DNA of 64,000 bases from Foetidibacter luteolus (GCF_009650435.1 NZ_VVIP01000020.1:31827-95826), one strand, 5' to 3'; numbered from the stretch's first letter, positions 18,471 through 27,676 are shown. Numbers and translations are program-made. Notes: generated by a model from the letters alone, not told the origin.

Positions 18471-19679
18471 TCACTTGCTTTTGGGGTGGTATGAATACAC
18501 CACTTCATAAGTTTCCTTAGAAAGCTCCGGCATCATCTGGCCTACACGCAAGTCTTTTTTTTGCGGTGTAGGTTCGCAAACAGTGTAACGTTCGCCATTA
18601 TATATAATAGGTTTGCCTAAGGCTTTATCAAATTTAACAGCTATGGTTACGTGTTGGGGATAAGCCATTACAATCATGGGCAGGTTATAAATTTCCTTCA
18701 CCAGGTAAAAAAACAGGGCTGCCCGGTCTTCACAGTCACTTTGGCCATATAACAGGGTTTGCTCTGGCGTAAGCCGTTTTTCTTTGCCGAATTGTTGTGT
18801 ATCCGGCTCAAATAAAAAGGCATACCGGGTAAACCGCATCAGGTAATCAATGCCATTTTTTACGTTTAGCCCTTTCATGTTTTTTTTCAGCACCGGCACC
18901 AGCGATTCGTAAGTTTCCCTGCTTAGAGGCAAATCAAAGTAAGAAGCATAGTCTACAACAGGATAGTTGGCAAACATGGTTTGTACCTGTGGGTTAAGCT
19001 TAATTTTAAACCGATAGTTGTTATCGTTTATGGCAAATTGTAAATCCCGCTCCTGGTAATCCGCAGGGTTTAATTCCGGCATTTGAGATACTTTGTAAGA
19101 GAAAGATTTAACCGCATTTTGCTGTAGCAGGCTTACTTCTGTAATGGAAGCTTTTTCCAGGTTAACGCTGTTGCCATAATCATGGTAATTAAGGCAAACA
19201 TATTGTTTGCCGTCACGGGTATAGCAGGGTATTTCATAAACGTTCTCGTCGCTTTGTACGTAAAACAGCAGCTTATCATCAATAATCCTTAATGTGGTAC
19301 CGTAGCCGGATTTGGCCAGGAAAAACCATTTATACAATGTGTACCTCAGGTAATTGTCAGCTTTCGGGCTTACAAATTGCGCCGCCTTGCGTATCAGTTG
19401 GTAATAAAGCCAGTCATCCAGTTGCTGTTTTTCCTTGTACGCGTTTAAAGAAGCTATAAAAGGCTCATAGTTGGCATTTTCCATTTGCTGGTAAAAATAC
19501 AGGATGGCATTTTCGCTAAGCGGCCCTGAAAAGGTTACGGTGCAGGATTTGTCGAATAATGCGTTTACAGTATCTCCATAAAAGTCAAAACGCACTGCAA
19601 ATGTACCCTGGCCTATACCGCGGGCCGGCGCATAGCTACAATAAAGCAGCATGAATAATATGTAGAGTGCTTTTTTCAA
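18471..19679 (-). CDS. Secreted transglutaminase-like (papain-fold) protein
   Basis: 402 residues with a signal peptide (ALYILFMLLYCSYAPARG). The C-terminal domain has the transglutaminase-like triad pattern: cysteine in LLYGQSDCEDRAALFFYLVKE, histidine in MAYPQHVTIAVKFD, and an acidic residue in YTVCEPTPQ. The N-terminal 270 residues look like an all-beta region without a recognised domain. Such proteins can be cysteine proteases or be inactive; the reaction here is unknown. The start used is TTG at 19679-19677; an ATG nine codons later would cut the signal peptide. No cotranscribed neighbour is obvious. Confidence 0.7.
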   Translation of the reverse strand: MKKALYILFMLLYCSYAPARGIGQGTFAVRFDFYGDTVNALFDKSCTVTFSGPLSENAILYFYQQMENANYEPFIASLNAYKEKQQLDDWLYYQLIRKAAQFVSPKADNYLRYTLYKWFFLAKSGYGTTLRIIDDKLLFYVQSDENVYEIPCYTRDGKQYVCLNYHDYGNSVNLEKASITEVSLLQQNAVKSFSYKVSQMPELNPADYQERDLQFAINDNNYRFKIKLNPQVQTMFANYPVVDYASYFDLPLSRETYESLVPVLKKNMKGLNVKNGIDYLMRFTRYAFLFEPDTQQFGKEKRLTPEQTLLYGQSDCEDRAALFFYLVKEIYNLPMIVMAYPQHVTIAVKFDKALGKPIIYNGERYTVCEPTPQKKDLRVGQMMPELSKETYEVVYSYHPKSK

Positions 19680-19791
19680 AAGGCAATCGCTTCGTATTTA
19701 AAATTACAAAACTTAATAATAAGGTAATATGAAATTTAGATTAGAAGTTGTAGCGCAAGTTTCAGTTTAAAGGCAACCGGTGCATCCGGGC

Positions 19792-19860
19792 CTGAAATGC
19801 CGCCCAATGAACCGAACGATAAACGTAGTGCGACGCAACGATGCTTCATTGAAAAACCGG
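19792..19860 (+). repeat. TTGCGACGCAA-family repeat, CCGCCCAATGAAC subtype
   Basis: It contains GAAATGCCGCCCAATGAAC, then AGTGCGACGCAACGATGC and TTCATTGAAAAACCGG, in the same order as the copies at 33146 and 49626. Confidence 0.8.
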
Positions 19861-20001
19861 ACCTCCGCCACCAAAATACTACCGGGTGGATTATTAATAC
19901 TATGGTCTTATTACGGTTACAATTAGTTTATACAGCCAGGGCACCTTTGCAACATCAAACAGCAAGCAAGCAAATTTAGTCAGTAGATTTTCTCATGCCA
20001 G

Positions 20002-20027
20002 AAACCCCGATATTTTTATCGGGGTTT
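20002..20027 (-). terminator. Terminator overlapping the stop of the DUF2721 gene
   Basis: The 11-bp stem AAACCCCGATA / TATCGGGGTTT has a TTTT loop and touches the stop codon at 20026-20028. Confidence 0.65.
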
Positions 20028-20469
20028 ATTCTTTTTCAAACTTCTTGCGGATGTATTCAATCACCGAAGGGTCTTCCAGTCCTTCCATATCACTTAACTG
20101 AAGCTCCAGTGCTTTGTTGCTTTTTTGTATTTCCAGCAGGGATAACAAAAGTGAAAATGTAAAGGCCAGTAAAGCCATTGCAAAGAGTATGCTGGCAAGG
20201 CGCATCCAGTTAATATAAATAAAGTACATGCACACTATGCAGAGTATAAAACTTAATACACCCAGTGCCTGCATATTTTTAATAAGCTTCATACGGTAGC
20301 GCAGGTTCTTTATCTGGCCGTGCAAAAGCATTTTGTTGTCTTCGCTTTTGTATTTATCGTGCAGGGTTCTTATCAGGTTTGCCAACGCAAGAAAACGGTT
20401 GGTGTAAGCCAGCATAATTAAGCTGATGGCGGGAAAAAGTAATGCCGGTGTGTTAATGGATATATCCAT
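20026..20469 (-). CDS. DUF2721 family membrane protein
   Basis: 147 residues: an N-terminal helix (TPALLFPAISLIMLAYTNRFLALANLIRTLHDKY), a central pair of TM helices (ALGVLSFILCIVCMYFIYI and ILFAMALLAFTFSLLLSL), and a charged coiled-coil tail. The first segment is the DUF2721 signature. Function is unknown; it is an inner-membrane protein. gldJ lies downstream on the same strand across 91 bases, with a strong terminator between the DUF2721 5' end and gldJ's 3' end, so the two are not one operon. Confidence 0.85.
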   Translation of the reverse strand: MDISINTPALLFPAISLIMLAYTNRFLALANLIRTLHDKYKSEDNKMLLHGQIKNLRYRMKLIKNMQALGVLSFILCIVCMYFIYINWMRLASILFAMALLAFTFSLLLSLLEIQKSNKALELQLSDMEGLEDPSVIEYIRKKFEKE

Positions 20470-20508
20470 GCGTTACGCAGTTAATAGGCTAAGTTCTGTA
20501 CTAAAAGC

Positions 20509-20544
20509 GAAAAAGCCACTTTGCTGCTGCAAAATGGCCTTTTC
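20509..20544 (-). terminator. Terminator of gldJ
   Basis: A 16-bp stem (20509-20524 with 20529-20544), two pairs being G-U in RNA, with loop TGCT, 17 bases past the gldJ stop and a T-run on the minus strand. Confidence 0.75.
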
Positions 20545-20560
20545 TTTATTTACCTTTTCC

Positions 20561-22108
20561 TTATCTCTTGGCTCTGCGCTTGGGGAAGAAGTTGCCGGTT
20601 TTAATTTTCATGTTGGTTCCTTCGGGGGCGCCATAATGTGTCATGGCGCAACGGAAACCTAATGAATTGCTGCTTTGGTCTTCTTCCATATAGCGTCTTG
20701 CACCGGGGCTTAGCCAGTAAGGCATATCGTTCCAGCCGCCGCCTTTATAAACCCTGGATTTATCGCTGATTAAAGTAGTAATACCGTATCCGTAGCTTAC
20801 GCCGCTTAATGAATCGCCATCAAGGTAATCCACCGCGTAAGAGCGCTGGTAGTTGCGGCGGTTGCGCAAGGTTGAGTCGTTTTCAGGAATGTACCTTATG
20901 CGACCCAGGCTGTCTCGCATGTTGCCTTCGCCACCGCTAAGATCCACCTTTTTAAATTCGTTACCACGATAGGGGTTGTAATCATCTTCTTCAATACCGG
21001 TGGTAGGCCTGTACACATCGGCCACCCACTCATTTACGTTACCGCTCATGTTATATAAGCCAAATGCGTTGGGGAAGAAAGATGTTACTTCGGCAGGTAT
21101 AGCAGAACGGTCGTTCAAACCGCCGGCAGTACCCATGTAGTCACCGCTGCTGCGCTTAAAGTTTGCCAGAAAAGCACCCTGCCATGCACCTTTGCGGGTA
21201 GAGCGCAGGTTGTCAAATCCATCATTCTGCCAGGCGTAAATTTGTTTGTTGGCTATCAATTCCTCACCACGCTTCTTTTCGTTTTTACGTGGCTGGGGGT
21301 TGCTGCTTATATAAGCAACGGCTGCATATTCCCATTCTGCTTCTGTTGGTAAGCGGTAATCGGGGAAAAGTACACCGTCTTCAAATTTTACAGATGTTCT
21401 TGGCCTGCCCTGGGCATCTTTCAACGGGTTCTTTTTAGGTTTGCCCGGTACGCCCTGGTATTCACCAACCAGGTAAGACTTTGTATTAAAGTTTTCCTGT
21501 CCGCCGCCGTTCAATTCCTGTTTCAACACATTTTTATTCTGGTAACCGCTTTCAATTAAGGCAATCTGGTTTACACGGTCTGTACGCCAAATGCAAAAAT
21601 CGTGGGCCTGCCTCCAGGTTACGCCTACTACCGGGTAGTAATTGTAGGCCGGGTGGCGGAAGTAATATTCCACTATCGGCTCATTGTACGCCAGCTCGCT
21701 TCTCCAAACAAGTGTATCCGGCATAGCGCCCTGTACTACATTGGCATACATGGGGTCAGAGAAAACATTTTCCAGCCAGTACATGTACTCGCGGTAGTGT
21801 ACGTTGGCCACTTCTGTTTTATCTATAAAGAAAGAGTTAACCGTTACACGGCGGGGTACATTGTTCCAGTCGCCCATCACATCTTCCTGTGTGGCGCCCA
21901 TGGTAAAGGTACCACCCTGAACAAACACAAGCCCTGGACCTGTTTTAATGTCTTTGGGTTTAGGAACAGAAAAACCACCCTGGTCTTTATCATTGTAGTT
22001 CCAGCCAGTGGCTGTGGATTTTTCTTTTTTCTTGCTAAGTGCACTGCAGGAGGCGAACAAACCAGCCGTTGCCAACAACAATACACAGTTTCTAAGCGTT
22101 TTAACCAT
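20561..22108 (-). CDS. gldJ: Gliding motility / type IX secretion lipoprotein GldJ
   Basis: 515 residues with lipoprotein leader LLLATAGLFASC. The body is a SUMF1/formylglycine-generating-enzyme-like domain: GPGLVFVQGGTFTMGATQEDVMGDWNNVPRRVTVNSFFIDKTEV, PDYRLPTEAEWEYAA, FGLYNMSGNVNEWVADVYRP and the terminal RVYKGGGWND...SLGFRCAMT. The segments YWLENVF, LPDTLVWRSELAYNEP-like and FCIWRTDRVN are specific to GldJ rather than GldK. GldJ is needed for assembly and stability of the T9SS/gliding machinery on the outer membrane. It is divergent from porV, another T9SS gene. A TATATTCG element on the minus strand (22182-22189) is a plausible promoter. Confidence 0.9.
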   Translation of the reverse strand: MVKTLRNCVLLLATAGLFASCSALSKKKEKSTATGWNYNDKDQGGFSVPKPKDIKTGPGLVFVQGGTFTMGATQEDVMGDWNNVPRRVTVNSFFIDKTEVANVHYREYMYWLENVFSDPMYANVVQGAMPDTLVWRSELAYNEPIVEYYFRHPAYNYYPVVGVTWRQAHDFCIWRTDRVNQIALIESGYQNKNVLKQELNGGGQENFNTKSYLVGEYQGVPGKPKKNPLKDAQGRPRTSVKFEDGVLFPDYRLPTEAEWEYAAVAYISSNPQPRKNEKKRGEELIANKQIYAWQNDGFDNLRSTRKGAWQGAFLANFKRSSGDYMGTAGGLNDRSAIPAEVTSFFPNAFGLYNMSGNVNEWVADVYRPTTGIEEDDYNPYRGNEFKKVDLSGGEGNMRDSLGRIRYIPENDSTLRNRRNYQRSYAVDYLDGDSLSGVSYGYGITTLISDKSRVYKGGGWNDMPYWLSPGARRYMEEDQSSNSLGFRCAMTHYGAPEGTNMKIKTGNFFPKRRAKR

Positions 22109-22300
22109 TGTGAAAACCGGTTTTTTACAAGAATATGAACGTTAGCTGATGAAGTTTATTGTAAAACATTGCTATAATTTGCGAATATAGTTGATTTGAC
22201 TATTTCCAGTTAAGACGGACATATTAAAATAAGCTTGATTAAGTATAAATAAAGCTTGTAAAAAAGCTGGCTTAGTTGCATAAGTTCCAAAAAATTAGCA

Positions 22301-22306
22301 TATTTG
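22301..22306 (+). promoter_or_regulatory. Possible -7 element of porV
   Basis: TATTTG, preceded by TTAGCA, lies 22 bases downstream of a TTG (22276-22278) that could be the -33 element. The match is imperfect because it lacks the two-base spacer. Confidence 0.3.
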
Positions 22307-22443
22307 CCTTCACCAACAGTCCGGAAGCATCATAAATTCATTATTATAGACTAACTTTTACCCACACTTTTCATGAAAATAAACGCAGGCCTTAAAAGGA
22401 ACCTTGCCTCAGTTATTTTCATAGCCAACTATAAACATGTATA

Positions 22444-23589
22444 ATGAATAAGAGAAACTTTAAAACTACTGCGCTGTTGTCCATATTGTGCTTAGGTGTT
22501 GGGTTACAATCATTTTCGCAGGACCCTGTTAATGTAGTTACCACGGCCGTTCCTTTTTTAAGAATATCACCGGATGCCCGTTCAGGCGGCATGGCAGATA
22601 TTGGCATTGCCACAAGTCCGGATGCCAACTCCGGGTTTTATAACCTAGGCAAAATACCTTTTGCAAAAGAAAAAACAGCACTTTCTCTTACCTATACGCC
22701 ATGGCTCCGCGATATTACCAAGGACGTTTACATGATAACAGCGGCTGGCTACCACCAGTTGGATGAAGAGCAGGCCATTAATGTTGGCATACGGTATTTT
22801 AACCTGGGCAACATAGACTTTGTTGACGCCCTGGGTAACAGCCTGGGCTCTAACCGCCCCAGGGAATTTGGTATTGATGTTGGTTATGCCCGCAAGCTTA
22901 GCGATCAAATGGGCCTTGGCGTGGCATTGCGCTACGTAAACTCTAACCTTGCCAACGGCGCTTTTGGCGGGGTTACTTATAAAGCGGGTACTTCTGTTTC
23001 AGGAGACATATCATTATACGGCAATCATACGGATGAGGCCGGCCAGGGCGTTTCCTGGGGGCTGGCGTTAAGTAACCTGGGTTCCAAAATAGGCTATACA
23101 GACAATGCCCAGTCAAAAGATTTTATACCGGCAAACTTAGGCCTCGGTGCTGCTTATACCTGGGCTGTGGAAGAAACCAGTAAGTTTACCCTTACCGCCG
23201 AAGTGAACAAACTGCTGGTACCCGAAGTGCCATATTACCCGGATTACACTTCTGATTCAGCCTTTGAAGTAGCCATGCAGGATTACCGCAGCAAAAGCAT
23301 TTTCGGTAGCTGGTTCAGCTCTTTCAGCAATAAAGCTTACAGTTTGCAGGCCGGTGCAGAATTCAACTACAATGAGCAGTTTTTTGCCCGCGCCGGTTAT
23401 TATTACGAAACCGCTGAAGCCGGTAACAGAAAGTTTTTTACTGCCGGTGTTGGTTTAAAATACGATGCGTTCGGGCTTAATATATCTTACCTGGCGCCAT
23501 CAGGCAGCGGTGTAACAAGAAACCCACTGTCCAACACTATGCGTTTTAGCCTGTACTTCAATTTTGATGATATTGGTGGCGGTGAGTAA
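22444..23589 (+). CDS. porV: Type IX secretion system outer-membrane protein PorV (LptO)
   Basis: 381 residues with a signal peptide (TTALLSILCLGVGLQSFSQ). The PorV signature VPFLRISPDARSGGMADIGIATSPDANS follows directly, and the rest is a FadL-like beta-barrel ending in RFSLYFNFDD. PorV shuttles T9SS cargo from the translocon to the PorU sortase on the cell surface. porU, often adjacent, is not here. gldJ is divergent and ispF is downstream on the same strand, separated by 230 bases that hold a repeat copy. Confidence 0.93.
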   Translation: MNKRNFKTTALLSILCLGVGLQSFSQDPVNVVTTAVPFLRISPDARSGGMADIGIATSPDANSGFYNLGKIPFAKEKTALSLTYTPWLRDITKDVYMITAAGYHQLDEEQAINVGIRYFNLGNIDFVDALGNSLGSNRPREFGIDVGYARKLSDQMGLGVALRYVNSNLANGAFGGVTYKAGTSVSGDISLYGNHTDEAGQGVSWGLALSNLGSKIGYTDNAQSKDFIPANLGLGAAYTWAVEETSKFTLTAEVNKLLVPEVPYYPDYTSDSAFEVAMQDYRSKSIFGSWFSSFSNKAYSLQAGAEFNYNEQFFARAGYYYETAEAGNRKFFTAGVGLKYDAFGLNISYLAPSGSGVTRNPLSNTMRFSLYFNFDDIGGGE

Positions 23590-23610
23590 ACCACTGTTAA
23601 ACTAAGTTGT

Positions 23611-23645
23611 AAAAAGCGGGGGCAGCAATTACCTTCGCTTTTTTT
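23611..23645 (+). terminator. Possible terminator of porV
   Basis: AAAAAGCG (23611-23618) pairs with CGCTTTTT (23636-23643) across a 17-base loop, followed by more T. The long loop makes it a weak candidate. Confidence 0.4.
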
Positions 23646-23681
23646 ATGGCAGCACCCTTCGGGTGGCTGTTGAAGCATTTT

Positions 23682-23738
23682 GGGCCCGGCAGCAGGAACT
23701 ACTATGAGGCGTCCCTTGCGTCGCACTCTTGTACGCCT
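23682..23738 (-). repeat. TTGCGTCGCA-family repeat, GGGCCCGGCAGCAGGA subtype
   Basis: GGGCCCGGCAGCAGGA, ATGAGGC, CTTGCGTCGCACTCTTGTAC appear in this order, matching the copies at 36888 and 41337 and the reverse of 28079. Confidence 0.85.
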
Positions 23739-23819
23739 TGTCCTTTCTTCGCCATAGTGCAGCAGGTTTGTACATGGCGTTGGGCCCCTGGTGCAACACA
23801 CTAAAATTTATCAGGCAGT

Positions 23820-24296
23820 ATGAAAATAAGAATAGGGCAGGGAGTTGATTTTCACCAATTGGTTACAGGCCGGGATTTGTACATCGGCGGCATTAAAATA
23901 CCGCATAGCAAAGGCGCCCTGGGCCATAGCGATGCAGATGTACTGCTGCATGCCATTTGCGATGCCATGCTGGGCGCAGCGTGCCTGGGCGATATCGGAA
24001 TGCACTTTCCGGATACCTCGCAGGAGTTTAAGAATATTGACAGTAAAATATTGTTGCAGCGTACGGTTGAGCTAGTAAAAGCGGAAGGCTACGTGGTGGT
24101 AAACATTGATTCCACCCTGTGCCTGCAGGCACCCAAAATAAAACCCTATATACCTCAAATGCAGGATGTAATTGCTGCCATAGCCGGCATTACGGTAAAG
24201 GATGTTTCTGTAAAAGCCACCACTACTGAAAAAATGGGTTTTGTGGGCAGGGAAGAAGGGCTGGTGGCTTATGCTTCGGTGCTGCTGCAAGGGTAG
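23820..24296 (+). CDS. ispF: 2-C-methyl-D-erythritol 2,4-cyclodiphosphate synthase
   Basis: 158 residues, the usual IspF length. Metal-binding residues appear in GQGVDFHQL (Asp and His) and in GALGHSDADVLLHAICDAMLGA, and the substrate loop is DIGMHFPDT. The C-terminal VKATTTEKMGFVGREEGL is diagnostic. The enzyme closes the cyclic diphosphate in the MEP isoprenoid pathway in the cytoplasm. Other MEP genes are not nearby. Confidence 0.96.
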   Translation: MKIRIGQGVDFHQLVTGRDLYIGGIKIPHSKGALGHSDADVLLHAICDAMLGAACLGDIGMHFPDTSQEFKNIDSKILLQRTVELVKAEGYVVVNIDSTLCLQAPKIKPYIPQMQDVIAAIAGITVKDVSVKATTTEKMGFVGREEGLVAYASVLLQG

Positions 24297-24434
24297 GGAA
24301 GTACAAAATAAGAAGGTTTAAGAACGAAGTATGGAATTGGCGGCTTATGATGGCTGGATTTCTATCCTTGTTTTGCAACATTCGTCCTTCCGGCACCTTC
24401 TTCTAAAGGAAAAAAGGAGGAATAATGTTTAGAA

Positions 24435-24695
24435 CGTACAAGTGTGCTACCGTGTGTACACGTCTTTTCGGAGAAAAAAAGGGAACACGGATGACACGGA
24501 TAGAATGGATTTTCACCGTTTGTTTTCGCAGAATGCGAAAACATCCGGTAAGAAATCAAACTTACAAGCCAAAAAAAGTACGGATTGGCACCGATAATGC
24601 TGCGAAGCAGCATTGAAAATCCAGCGTATCCGTTCTATCCGTGTCATCCGTGTTCCAATAGTTATTTGTGTACACACGGTAGCGTACAAGTGTGC
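24435..24695. mobile_element. MITE-like element with 13-bp direct flanking repeats
   Basis: CGTACAAGTGTGC occurs at 24435-24447 and again at 24683-24695. Just inside, TACCGTGTGTACA (24448-24460) is inverted at 24669-24681. Deeper arms (AACACGGATGACACGGATAG near 24484, and its complement near 24635-24655) continue the inverted symmetry, with an insertion in one arm. There is no transposase ORF. After the right flank the sequence continues GACGCAACCAAAGCTTCAT, completing a TTGCGACGCAA-family repeat that the insertion split. Confidence 0.65.
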
Positions 24696-24875
24696 GACGC
24701 AACCAAAGCTTCATAATTCTTGCTGCTAGGGTACATAAAAAAATTATTTAAAACTTGTTTTCAATAGCGCTGGAGGTTTTTGAGACTAACTTAGTTCGTA
24801 CCTCAAGCTTAGTACCCGGTTATTCTTATTCACCATGCTGGAAAACTTACACATACAGCCTAAAGCCAACTTCTA

Positions 24876-24883
24876 TAGCTTTG
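24876..24883 (+). promoter_or_regulatory. -7 promoter element of dut
   Basis: TAGCTTTG is an exact TAnnTTTG match ending five bases before the ATG at 24889. It lies inside the longer open frame from 24835 and so argues for the shorter start. Confidence 0.55.
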
Positions 24884-24888
24884 CCGCA

Positions 24889-25332
24889 ATGAGCAGTTTA
24901 CAAGTTAAAATTATCAACCAGTCGCCCAACCCCTTGCCAGAGTATGCCACCAAAGGTTCGGCCGGTATGGATATACGGGCAAACCTGGAAGCCCCTGTAA
25001 CACTGAAAACACTGGAACGTATGCTGGTGCCTACAGGGCTTTTTATAGAGCTGCCCCAGGGTTATGAGGCACAGGTGAGGCCCCGCAGCGGCCTGGCGGT
25101 AAAACAGGGCATTACCTGTCTTAACACCCCCGGAACCATTGATGCAGACTATCGTGGGGAAATAAAAGTAATACTCATTAATCTTTCAACGGAAGAACAG
25201 GTCATTCATCCCGGCGACCGTATTGCGCAAATGGTAATACAGCAGGTAGGTCAGGTGGAATGGTTATTGGTGCAGGAAATTGGCGCTACCGAGAGGGGCG
25301 CAGGTGGGTTTGGGCATACAGGCAAACAATAA
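24889..25332 (+). CDS. dut: dUTP diphosphatase
   Basis: 147 residues with all five dUTPase motifs: [39 protein letters not shown] and [10 protein letters not shown]. The trimeric enzyme hydrolyses dUTP to dUMP and pyrophosphate, keeping uracil out of DNA. The frame extends 18 codons upstream to 24835, but that extension overlaps a consensus promoter, so ATG 24889 ([11 protein letters not shown]) is preferred. It heads an operon with the DUF4292 gene (9 bases downstream) and an EnvC-like gene. Confidence 0.95.
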   Translation: MSSLQVKIINQSPNPLPEYATKGSAGMDIRANLEAPVTLKTLERMLVPTGLFIELPQGYEAQVRPRSGLAVKQGITCLNTPGTIDADYRGEIKVILINLSTEEQVIHPGDRIAQMVIQQVGQVEWLLVQEIGATERGAGGFGHTGKQ

Positions 25333-25341
25333 AGAGCAAAA

Positions 25342-26160
25342 ATGAAAATTCAGTTATACACCATACTTGTACTGTTGCTGCTGGCATCGTGCAGGCCGGC
25401 AAAAAAAGTGCAGCGCATTGAAACCTCAATTTCTAAGAAAGATACCTCTCAAACGGTTATTATACAGCCGAATGAAAAGGTAGACTCCAACGCGGTGGTT
25501 AAGAACATACTCCATAACGTAGGGCAGAATAAAATTGACTTTAACACATTCTCCGCCAAGATTAAAGTAGAGTATGAGGGTAAAAACGGCAGCGACCAGG
25601 CCACAGCCAATATACGCATCCAGAAAGACAGCCTTATTTGGGTATCTCTTACCGGCTTGTTGGGCATTGAAGGTTACCGGCTATTGGCTGACAAAGACAG
25701 TGTACGCCTGATGAACAAGCTGAATAAAACCGTTCAATACCGCAGCATCAGCTATTTGCAGGAACTGGCCGATATTCCGCTGGATTTTTACAGCCTGCAG
25801 GATTTAATTATGGGTAACCCAGTATTCCTGGACAGCAATATTGTTTCTTACCGCAGTAATGGAAAAGAGTTGCTGGTTATGGTAACGGGCAAGCTGTTCA
25901 AAAACCTGGTTACGTTTGATACTGCCGATTACAGGATAGTGCACAGCAAGCTGGATGATGTAAATACCATGCGTAACCGCACCTGCGATATAACGTACAA
26001 CGAGTTTGAAAAGGTAAATGATTTTCTGTTCAGTAAACAGCGTCGCATATCTGTCGCCGAAAAATCCAAGCTGGATATTGATTTGAATTTTAAGCAATAT
26101 GAATTTGATAAAGCGCTTAGCTTTCCTTTTAATATCCCAAAAAACTATAAAACAAAATAA
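25342..26160 (+). CDS. DUF4292 lipoprotein
   Basis: 272 residues with lipoprotein leader LYTILVLLLLASC. The mature protein matches the DUF4292 plan: INFNTFSAKIKVEY-like strand, DSLIWVSLTGLLGIEGYRLLADKDSVRLMNKLNKTV, then alternating beta-strands ending FKQYEFDKALSFPFNIPKNY. The fold is expected to be LolA/LolB-like, suggesting a role in handling lipids or lipoproteins at the outer membrane; this is inference. It lies 9 bases after dut and 80 before the EnvC-like gene, a conserved Bacteroidota neighbourhood. Confidence 0.85.
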   Translation: MKIQLYTILVLLLLASCRPAKKVQRIETSISKKDTSQTVIIQPNEKVDSNAVVKNILHNVGQNKIDFNTFSAKIKVEYEGKNGSDQATANIRIQKDSLIWVSLTGLLGIEGYRLLADKDSVRLMNKLNKTVQYRSISYLQELADIPLDFYSLQDLIMGNPVFLDSNIVSYRSNGKELLVMVTGKLFKNLVTFDTADYRIVHSKLDDVNTMRNRTCDITYNEFEKVNDFLFSKQRRISVAEKSKLDIDLNFKQYEFDKALSFPFNIPKNYKTK

Positions 26161-26240
26161 TATTCACAGCAGGCTAACGTTTAAATGCTGAAATTAGCAA
26201 AACTGCTGTTTGTTTGTAACCTGTAAAATCCTGGTAAATA

Positions 26241-27653
26241 ATGAAAAAACTGTTTCTTGCAACACTGCTCTTCTCCTTTTTAAACGTGGGCCATGCCCAG
26301 CAAACAAAAGAAGAAATTCAAAAAAGACAACAGGAACTGCAGCAGGAAATTGATGAGCTAAACCGCAACCTGCAGGAAACCAAAAAAAATAAGAAACAGT
26401 CACTTAGCCAGTATGCTTTAATACAGCGTAAATTAAAGGCCCGCGCAGAACTGATTAATAACCTCAATAAGGAAATGAAGAAGATTGATGATGAAATCTT
26501 CATGACCAACCGGGATATTTACCGCTACAAAAACGAACTGGATACACTTAAGGACAATTATGCCAAAAGCATACTTTTTGCCTATAAAAACCGCAGCAAT
26601 TACGATTACCTCAACTTTCTTTTTTCTGCCACCAGTTTTAATGATGCCGTTAAAAGAGTAGCTTATTTAAAAAGCTACAGGCAGTACAGAGAAACGCAGG
26701 CCGATAACATTTTTAAGACCCAGGATGTATTGCGGCAGAAAAATGTGCAGCTTGCCGGCAGTAAAAACGAAAAGAACAAGAACATTGGAGAGCAAAACAA
26801 GCAGCTCAATGTATTACAGGCCGATAAATCTGAAGTAAACGACGTGCTGGCCAAGCTAAAAAGCGACGAAAAAAACCTTTCTACCCAAATACGCGACAGG
26901 GAAAGAACCAGGACCAAACTGCAACAGGCATTAAGGACCATTATTAACCGCGAAATAGCCGAAGCCAAAAAGCGTGAACAGCAAAGGCTGGAAAGAGAAC
27001 GGCAGGAGCGCCTTGCCAGGGAAGAAGCGGAAAGAAAACGTAGGGCTGAGCAGCAGAAACAAGCAGCCGCAGCTAATGCAAAACCTGCAGATAATACAAA
27101 ACCTGCTGTTACCCCGGGTAATACAGAACCCGAGCCCGCCGCCACTAAGCCCACCCTGGGCGCAGCAACCACCGGCCTTAGCTCCGCGCCAAAAACAGAC
27201 AGGACGTACAGCCCCTTTGAATCAACAACGGAAGGGCTTACACTTTCCTTGAACTTCGAGAACAACAGGAACAAGTTACCATGGCCGGTTGATGCGGGCT
27301 TTGTTTCTGTACACTTTGGAAGCTACGAAATACCCAACACCAAACTTAAAGGCTATAGCGATGGCATTGATATTTCATTGCCCGTTGGCTCATCCGTAAA
27401 GGCTGTTGCGGAAGGGGAGGTATCAACGATATTCGATCTTGGTACACAAACCGTAGTAGTACGGCATGGTAAGTATTTTACTACCTACAGCAACCTATCC
27501 ACCGTAAATGTAACCAAGGGCCAGCAGGTTCGGCCGGGTACAGTGGTTGGTAAGGCTGCCGCGGGTAGCGATGGTGAAGGAATTCTCACTTTTATGGTTA
27601 CCAACGATAAAGGCGCTAACCTTAACCCGGAAGCCTGGTTGAGAAGAAGATAA
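26241..27653 (+). CDS. EnvC-like murein hydrolase activator (coiled coil plus degenerate LytM/M23 domain)
   Basis: 470 residues: a signal peptide (KLFLATLLFSFLNVGHAQ), a long coiled coil (about residues 20-270, rich in Lys, Glu and Gln), an Ala/Pro-rich linker (about 275-335), and a C-terminal LytM domain. In the LytM domain the usual zinc histidines are missing: GYSDGIDI stands where HxGxDI is expected, and YFTTYSNL where YxHL is expected. This degeneracy is the hallmark of EnvC-type activators, which switch on amidases at the septum instead of cutting peptidoglycan. It is the last gene of the dut operon and is followed by a strong terminator. Confidence 0.87.
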   Translation: MKKLFLATLLFSFLNVGHAQQTKEEIQKRQQELQQEIDELNRNLQETKKNKKQSLSQYALIQRKLKARAELINNLNKEMKKIDDEIFMTNRDIYRYKNELDTLKDNYAKSILFAYKNRSNYDYLNFLFSATSFNDAVKRVAYLKSYRQYRETQADNIFKTQDVLRQKNVQLAGSKNEKNKNIGEQNKQLNVLQADKSEVNDVLAKLKSDEKNLSTQIRDRERTRTKLQQALRTIINREIAEAKKREQQRLERERQERLAREEAERKRRAEQQKQAAAANAKPADNTKPAVTPGNTEPEPAATKPTLGAATTGLSSAPKTDRTYSPFESTTEGLTLSLNFENNRNKLPWPVDAGFVSVHFGSYEIPNTKLKGYSDGIDISLPVGSSVKAVAEGEVSTIFDLGTQTVVVRHGKYFTTYSNLSTVNVTKGQQVRPGTVVGKAAAGSDGEGILTFMVTNDKGANLNPEAWLRRR

Positions 27654-27676
27654 CTTTATGATGATATAAAAAATAT

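Larger units (their letters stand above)
24297..24888. other. 592-base intergenic region composed largely of repeat elements
   Basis: No gene is supported here. It contains an interrupted copy of the TTGCGACGCAA repeat family and, inside it, a 248-base MITE-like element with inverted arms. The last 170 bases lead to the dut promoter. Confidence 0.75.
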
